Both the position numbers and the translations under genes were made by a program. Below, one piece after another: positions 34,992-39,477 of a DNA stretch of 39,477 nucleotides. The stretch is from Fusibacter paucivorans (GTDB lineage Bacteria; Bacillota; Clostridia; Peptostreptococcales; Acidaminobacteraceae). The notes beneath the pieces were generated by a model that was not told the DNA's origin, made no database searches, and saw nothing but the letters and a program-made list of their open reading frames with translations. Position 1 is the first letter of the stretch. Every line of letters starts with the position of its first letter. The stretch covers positions 1 to 39,477 of the forward strand of contig NZ_JAHBCL010000037.1 in assembly GCF_018390735.1 (NCBI RefSeq). The letters are read 5' to 3'.

Positions 34992-36186
34992 TCAAAATAC
35001 AGCCACTATCGCTCAGTGCTTCAATTTCAGCTTCTGTATAACCTAGTTCCGTGAAAATTTCTTTCGTTTGACCGCCAACTCTTGCCGGATGTGTAAATTC
35101 GGGAACCGACTGCCCTTCAAAATGAACGGGCGCATTGGCAAAAATGCCGGTATTGCCTGTCTTATAATTGAATTTTGTCAGATAATTATTATCCCAAGCT
35201 TGTTGATCGTCTAAAATTTCCGTAATTTCCATAACAATTTCATGCGGGAAGTCAGCTTCTTCAAATATTTCAACCCATTCTTTTCGATCTTTTGTCAGCA
35301 TTAATGCTTCAATCTTTGCCGTGATCTCTTCTGAATAGACAAGGCCTGCCAATGGATTGGCGTAATCCTCATTGTTTATCAAATCGTCTAATCCCACTAA
35401 TGCAAAGAGCCTCTGATAGTATACCATCCAGTCAACACCTGCGAGCAACAGCCATTTACCATCTTTGCAAGGATAGGAATTGTTGATCGGACTCGTTGGT
35501 TTATTCCTGTTCTGTGGAAACTCAATGCCAATTTGTGATAGTGTCAGCAATGATGAAATCGTGTAAATAGCAGCTTGATAGAGACCTGATTTCACTAATT
35601 CGCCTTTACCGGTTTCCTGTCGCTTGTAAAGTGCTGCAAGAATCCCAGATACCATATACATGCCAAGTGTGTGGTCCCCGACAGCAGGTCCTATATTTGG
35701 AATGCCATTCCCCTCCTGTGATAAACCAGCCAAGAGCCCACCTCTTGCAAAGAATGCTGTGGTATCAAATCCCGGTTTATCTTTTAAAGGTCCTTTGTCG
35801 CCATAACCTTGAATATGAGCATAGATGAGTTCCGGAAATTCTTTGGAAAGCGCTTCATAAGTAAGGTTAAGTTTTTCCAGTGCCTCTCTTCGGTAATTAG
35901 TAATTAAAATATCAGCGGTACTCAACAGTTTATAGACTGCCTGCACACCTTCCGGTTTTTTCATATCAATGGCGATAAACCGCTTATTCGAATTTTCTAA
36001 TGCAAATACGGGATTTTCATCATCTTGAACAAGACCTCCGGTAAAACGATAAATATCACCTCTCGGCGGCTCGACTTTAATAACCTCAGCCCCCCAATCT
36101 CCCAATATCCTTGCACAAGATGGACCCGCAATAAACGTTGCCATTTCAACCACTCTCAACCCAGATAACAATTTAGTATTTTGCAT
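34987..36186 (-). CDS. Class III CoA-transferase (CaiB/BaiF family)
   Basis: A 399-residue enzyme moving CoA between carboxylic acids through an aspartyl-CoA intermediate. The N-terminal GLRVVEMATFIAGPSCARILGDWGAEVIKVEPPRGD is diagnostic. The catalytic residue is most likely Asp171 in GPAVGDHTLGMYM. From memory, the length and Asp position match 2-hydroxyisocaproate CoA-transferase HadA and phenyllactate FldA-type enzymes of Clostridia, so a 2-hydroxy or aryl acid is possible. CaiB, BaiF and formyl-CoA transferases are the alternatives. Its promoter is a near-consensus sigma-54 element with a double palindrome upstream, next to a PAS-sigma-54 activator gene. The ATG lies about 12 bases after GGAG, a long spacing. 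Confidence 0.92.
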   Translation of the reverse strand: MQNTKLLSGLRVVEMATFIAGPSCARILGDWGAEVIKVEPPRGDIYRFTGGLVQDDENPVFALENSNKRFIAIDMKKPEGVQAVYKLLSTADILITNYRREALEKLNLTYEALSKEFPELIYAHIQGYGDKGPLKDKPGFDTTAFFARGGLLAGLSQEGNGIPNIGPAVGDHTLGMYMVSGILAALYKRQETGKGELVKSGLYQAAIYTISSLLTLSQIGIEFPQNRNKPTSPINNSYPCKDGKWLLLAGVDWMVYYQRLFALVGLDDLINNEDYANPLAGLVYSEEITAKIEALMLTKDRKEWVEIFEEADFPHEIVMEITEILDDQQAWDNNYLTKFNYKTGNTGIFANAPVHFEGQSVPEFTHPARVGGQTKEIFTELGYTEAEIEALSDSGCILI

Positions 36187-36236
36187 CCGATAAATACGCT
36201 CCTTTCATCATTCATTTTGCGTTCACCTTATGTTAA

Positions 36237-36254
36237 TTGCAAGAAATATGCCAA
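36237..36254 (-). promoter_or_regulatory. Sigma-54 (-24/-12) promoter of the class III CoA-transferase
   Basis: On the minus strand TTGGCATATTTCTTGCAA, with GG at 36252-36251 and GC at 36240-36239, exactly 12 bp apart. Transcription should start near 36227, about 40 bp before the start codon. Confidence 0.85.
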
Positions 36255-36318
36255 TACTAAAATCATAGTCCACAAGTATTTTAAAGGACTGTAGACCTGA
36301 GTTATCTATTATGTAAAA

Positions 36319-36367
36319 AAATCCATTGCGCTGTGCAATAACAAAACTTGCACAGTGCAATGGATTT
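36319..36367 (-). terminator. Intrinsic terminator of the sigma-54 activator gene
   Basis: A 20-bp stem (36319-36338 with 36348-36367, one G-U pair) and a 9-base loop are followed by seven Ts on the minus strand (36320-36314). Each arm holds one 13-bp palindrome. Confidence 0.85.
36326..36360. promoter_or_regulatory. Double palindrome, candidate sigma-54 enhancer site
   Basis: TTGCGCTGTGCAA (36326-36338) and TTGCACAGTGCAA (36348-36360) are each palindromic (the second perfectly, around a central base) and start 22 bp apart, two helical turns. They lie about 100-135 bp upstream of the predicted sigma-54 start. They resemble TGCAC-N-GTGCA activator sites and are built into the terminator stem. 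Confidence 0.6.
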
Positions 36368-36386
36368 ATATTTGAAGTCATTATTT

Positions 36387-38102
36387 TTATTTCTCAATTT
36401 CACCCCTTTTGATTTTACGATGAATCGTCGAGGGATCAATTTCCAGCGCTTTTGCAGCAGCCGTAATGGAACCGAGTTCGTCAATAGCCTTTTTGATTAA
36501 TATCTGTTCAACATTATGAAAGACATCTTTTAGCGGCATGATTTCGTTAAACTGCAGTTCATTGGTTTCATGATTGTCAATATTAAGTGCCATATTGGCC
36601 TCAATTTCTTCTCGCGTGACAATTTCGTTTTCAGTCAGAATCACCAGTCTTTCAATAAAGTTTTTTAGTTGGCGTATATTACCTGCCCAATTGTATTCGA
36701 CCAATGCCTTTATTTCATCTTTCAAAATTCGAATTTTACGATCATACTTATCGTTAAAAAACTGAAGAAAATGAAAAATGAGCGGCATAATATCATCTTT
36801 CCGCTCTCTAAGCGGCGGTATGTGAATTGGTATAACGTTTAAACGATGGTACAAATCCTGTCTGAATTTATTGTTATTGGTCAAATCTTCATTGGTAAGA
36901 TTCGTCGCGCAAATATATCGAACATCCAATTCTATGCGGCTATTGCTGCCGACTCTTAAAAAGCTCCCCTCTTGAATGACCCGTAGGAGCTTAGATTGCA
37001 TTTGAGGCGGCAATTCGCCAATTTCATCCAGAAACACCGTCCCGCCGCAAGCTTCTTCAAACAGTCCCTTTTTACCGCTGTTGCGCGCACCGGTAAACGC
37101 ACCTGCCTCATATCCAAAGAGTTCTGATTCCATTAATTCTGATGGAATCGAAGCGCAGTTAATGGCAATAAACGGCTTGTCCTTTCGTTTGCTGTTCGCA
37201 TGGATGTATTTCGAAACCTCCTCCTTGCCAACACCAGTTTCACCTGTTATAAAAACTGAAGAATCCGTTTTTGCAACTTTATAAGCCAGTTTAAGAATAT
37301 TCCCCATTTTCTTGCTGGAATATACAATTTTGTTTAAATTGCGATAATACGCCAATTCTTCACATTGATCATAATAATCTTGTTTAAATTTTTCCATTTC
37401 ATCAAGCTTAATTTCCAGTTCAACTAATCTTGAAATATCCCTCTGTGTATGTACAACCCTTTTAACTTTTGAATCCTTGTCCAACATTGGAATTCCAGTT
37501 AATGTTAAAATCGAAACAGCATTGCCATTATCATATTTGATGTTCCGACTCAATGTTTTTTTTCTACGGACAATCTCAGGCGTCATCGGATCATAGCGCC
37601 AGTGATGTTCCTGTAGAAGATCGTGTAAGTTTCTGCCAATACCCGATTTCCCCTGTTCATACTCCTTTGCTTTCACTTCTGTTTTTTTCTCATTCATTGT
37701 TAGGTTTCGCAGCGACGCAGCATTAAAGCATTCAAGCTGCCCATTGCTATTGATAATAATAATGCCATCATCAATACTGTCAATGACATTTATAAATGCT
37801 TCATCAAGATAGATATTTTCTTCAAAAAGATAGAGATAGCAAGGTTTGTCTCTATACATCAACTTAAAAATATCCACTTCCTGAACAAGCGGAAAATTAA
37901 TTTGTTTGTGTATATGCCTATTTGCTTCAATATGTTCTCGGTTAAAGGTTGGATCAATATCTGTGATTGTCAGGCTCACATTTATATTCATAATTTTTAG
38001 TAAGTATTGAGCTTTATCATTTATTTCAATAATTGAACCCGAGGCATCAACAATCATGATAGGATTTGCTATTTTAGAAATCATTGATAAGTCGTTATCC
38101 AT
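36387..38102 (-). CDS. PAS-domain sigma-54-dependent activator
   Basis: A regulator of about 571 residues. Two PAS-like domains (about 8-55 and 105-230; IVDASGSIIEINDKAQ and INSNGQLECFNAAS) are followed by a short coiled coil. The AAA+ domain has GETGVGKEE (about 287-295), the sigma-54 contact loop GAFTGA, VFLDEIGELP, and WAGNIRQLKNFIERL. The C-terminus is a Fis-type helix-turn-helix (LGSITAAAKALEIDPSTIHRKIK). No receiver domain is present, so the PAS domains should sense a ligand or redox state. It ends 133 bp upstream of the CoA-transferase sigma-54 promoter, almost certainly its target. Two ATGs four codons apart compete for one AGAAGG site; the second is used here. Confidence 0.93.
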   Translation of the reverse strand: MDNDLSMISKIANPIMIVDASGSIIEINDKAQYLLKIMNINVSLTITDIDPTFNREHIEANRHIHKQINFPLVQEVDIFKLMYRDKPCYLYLFEENIYLDEAFINVIDSIDDGIIIINSNGQLECFNAASLRNLTMNEKKTEVKAKEYEQGKSGIGRNLHDLLQEHHWRYDPMTPEIVRRKKTLSRNIKYDNGNAVSILTLTGIPMLDKDSKVKRVVHTQRDISRLVELEIKLDEMEKFKQDYYDQCEELAYYRNLNKIVYSSKKMGNILKLAYKVAKTDSSVFITGETGVGKEEVSKYIHANSKRKDKPFIAINCASIPSELMESELFGYEAGAFTGARNSGKKGLFEEACGGTVFLDEIGELPPQMQSKLLRVIQEGSFLRVGSNSRIELDVRYICATNLTNEDLTNNNKFRQDLYHRLNVIPIHIPPLRERKDDIMPLIFHFLQFFNDKYDRKIRILKDEIKALVEYNWAGNIRQLKNFIERLVILTENEIVTREEIEANMALNIDNHETNELQFNEIMPLKDVFHNVEQILIKKAIDELGSITAAAKALEIDPSTIHRKIKRGEIEK

Positions 38103-38191
38103 ACTAAAAGCCATCCTTCTGCATTATATTTGTTTATAACCATCATATAATCTATTGTGTTTCAATGCAAATGGTAATAGTGCATCTGGAA

Positions 38192-38223
38192 ACAAACCTC
38201 TTATCGTGCGATAAGAGGTTTGT
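38192..38223. terminator. Hairpin terminator downstream of the 69-residue protein
   Basis: ACAAACCTCTTATC (38192-38205) pairs perfectly with GATAAGAGGTTTGT (38210-38223), loop GTGC. The tail on the minus strand is TTTCC, short of Ts. It separates this unit from the activator gene. Confidence 0.75.
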
Positions 38224-38244
38224 GATTGTCTTAGTGACAAAAAA

Positions 38245-38454
38245 TTATAGTGTTTTTAATTCTGCAACAGCTTCTTTTAATTGTTCTGGTTTAATACCCG
38301 CTTGTGGGAAACCTGCGATGGTTTTAAGCGGAAAATTTTTAATCATTCCCAGCTGTGGATGTTTTGAAGTGCCTGGAAAGTGTTTTTCAATAACTGCCGC
38401 AGCTTTTTCATCTGCTAATAAATCTTTTAATTTGCTTGTTTCATCAAATGCCAT
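38245..38454 (-). CDS. Small helical-domain protein next to fabG
   Basis: A 69-residue protein of three or four helices: LKDLLADEKAAAVIEKHFPG, then a loop with KHPQLGMIKNFPLKTIAGF and a closing helix IKPEQLKEAVAELKTL. From memory this pattern (LLADPxAxxVLxKHxPG, then PQLxMxxxxxLxxIA) recurs as a short extra domain on some glycosidases and oxidoreductases. Here it stands alone. No catalytic residue or signal is visible, so a binding or partner role is more likely than an enzyme. The second ATG is used, eight bases after AGGAGG. It follows the FabG-like gene by 31 bp and should be co-transcribed. Confidence 0.8.
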   Translation of the reverse strand: MAFDETSKLKDLLADEKAAAVIEKHFPGTSKHPQLGMIKNFPLKTIAGFPQAGIKPEQLKEAVAELKTL

Positions 38455-38485
38455 AATCATATCCTCCTAAATTTTATAAAATTGC

Positions 38486-39232
38486 CTAAGCCATTAAAAA
38501 GCCGCCGCTGACTTGTATGCAGTCACCTGTAACAAAACTTGAGTCATCAGATGCTAAGAAAGAAGCAACAGAAGCGATTTCTTCTGGTTGTCCCATTCTA
38601 GCCAATGGACAAAGCATCAACGCCATTGAAGAAATATGTTCTGGCATTGCCTTCGTCATTGCCGTTTCAATGAGCCCAGGTGCAATTGCATTTACCGTAA
38701 CATTTTTGCCGCCAAGTTCTTTTGCAAGTGACCTCGTGAAGCCAAGTACGCCCGCCTTTGTCGCGGCATAGTTAGTTTGGCCTGCATTACCCCAAGCAGA
38801 AGTCGATGAAATATTGACGATCTTCCCATAGTTTTGTTCACGCATTTTAGGGACAACTACTTTGCATGTGTTATAAAGGCTGCTCAAATTGACGCTGATA
38901 ATTTGATCCCACTGCTCCTGAGACATCTTGTGGAACATGGCATCTCTGGTAATACCGGCATTGTTGACAAGAATATCGACTTTACCGTATTCATCCATAA
39001 TTTCACCGAAAACTTTGGCAACTTCTTCCTTGTCAGCAACATTACATTTTTTGGCAACTACTTGCTTGCCCGCAGCATCCAGTTCTTTTGCTGTCGCTTC
39101 TAATTGCTCAAGATTCAGATCCAGTGCCACAACGACATCCGCACCGTCTTCCATCAAGCGTTTCGTGATGGCTGCACCTATTCCCTGCGCCGCCCCAGTC
39201 ACGACAGCAACTTTGCTTTCTAGTTTCTTCAC
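38486..39232 (-). CDS. fabG: 3-ketoacyl-(ACP/CoA) reductase, FabG-like SDR
   Basis: A 248-residue classical SDR that reduces a 3-keto group with NAD(P)H. It has TGAAQGIG near the N-terminus, VNNAGITRDAMFHKM, the catalytic Ser/Tyr/Lys in NISSTSAWGNAGQTNYAATKAG, and the closing SFVTGDCIQVSGG. It looks like a standard FabG or acetoacetyl-CoA reductase. Given the thiolase and CoA-transferase nearby, a CoA-ester substrate is more likely than an ACP ester, but this is inference. The GTG start is used because the ATG three codons earlier stands one base from GGAGG, too close for initiation. The small 69-residue gene follows in the same unit. Confidence 0.92.
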   Translation of the reverse strand: MKKLESKVAVVTGAAQGIGAAITKRLMEDGADVVVALDLNLEQLEATAKELDAAGKQVVAKKCNVADKEEVAKVFGEIMDEYGKVDILVNNAGITRDAMFHKMSQEQWDQIISVNLSSLYNTCKVVVPKMREQNYGKIVNISSTSAWGNAGQTNYAATKAGVLGFTRSLAKELGGKNVTVNAIAPGLIETAMTKAMPEHISSMALMLCPLARMGQPEEIASVASFLASDDSSFVTGDCIQVSGGFLMA

Positions 39233-39477
39233 CGTACGCATACCTCCTTTTTGACTTCAAACAATGCACTTTTACTCTGGAAGGATTCTGACATATTGCC
39301 TCCATTGTGAAAGTACATTAAAATTATGTTGCACTCTATATATCAGCAAGAAGTATGCTGTTTCTGATTTCTAGTTCTGTCATTGCCTAGCTCATAACTC
39401 TTGCCGTAGCTAGCTCGCTTATCTTGCCTCAAAAAATGCGTGTAGTGGCTGCAGTGTTACTGCAGCCCAATAATCAT
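39233..39477. other. Upstream region of the FabG-like gene, right edge of window
   Basis: No gene is supported in these 245 bp. On the minus strand a CATAAT or TATATA cluster near 39330-39350 may serve as promoter. A hairpin GGCTGCAG/CTGCAGCC (39447-39467) near the edge lacks a T tail. Any preceding genes of the operon would lie beyond the window. Confidence 0.4.

Noticed and set aside
39447-39467. Terminator at the right edge
   Set aside because: GGCTGCAG/CTGCAGCC forms a good stem, but neither side has a T run, and the gene it would end is outside the window.
1-39477. CRISPR array, tRNA, insertion sequence or prophage
   Set aside because: No regularly spaced repeats with spacers, no transposase or integrase, and no cloverleaf-like sequence were seen on either strand.

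Overview
The window reads as an accessory stretch of a low-to-mid GC Firmicute, most likely an anaerobic member of the Clostridia. The grounds are strong AGGAGG-type ribosome binding sites with frequent GTG and TTG starts, an S-layer-homology surface protein, a methyl-accepting protein with a Clostridia-like layout, sigma-54 activators next to CoA-transferase genes, and no respiratory genes. I cannot name a genus. I see no rRNA, tRNA, CRISPR array, phage or insertion sequence.

Layout. (1) 1-6.9 kb: a short-chain dehydrogenase (-), a cytosolic chemoreceptor-like protein (+) and a two-gene RND efflux operon (-). The dehydrogenase and efflux promoters share a 16-bp operator at the same distance from the -10 box. 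(2) 7-13.6 kb: a giant S-layer protein with duplicated modules and an AraC-type regulator. (3) 14-16.6 kb: uracil-DNA glycosylase and MarR regulator diverging from a MATE exporter, with palindromic operators between. (4) 16.7-20.1 kb: an unrecognised conserved-looking gene and an ammonium transporter fused to a diguanylate cyclase, preceded by a leader with an intrinsic terminator. (5) 20.1-22.8 kb: a CoA-transferase and an OFA-type carboxylate transporter behind a near-consensus sigma-54 promoter. (6) 22.8-33.3 kb: a mix of YaiI/YqxD, aldo/keto reductase, a PrpR-type sigma-54 activator, a PHP phosphoesterase, a second diguanylate cyclase, several small or membrane proteins and a transmembrane chemoreceptor. 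(7) 33.6-39.3 kb: thiolase, class III CoA-transferase, PAS/sigma-54 activator, a 69-residue protein and a FabG-like reductase, all on the minus strand.

How the genes may work together. Two carbon modules are each built around a CoA-transferase behind a sigma-54 promoter, and each has a sigma-54 activator nearby. At the second, two 13-bp palindromes 22 bp apart lie about 100-130 bp upstream of the predicted start. They also form the stem of the activator gene's own terminator. This double-use element, the phased operator shared by the dehydrogenase and RND operons, and the ammonium-transporter/c-di-GMP fusion with its leader are the most interesting signals here. The functional links are inference from sequence and position.
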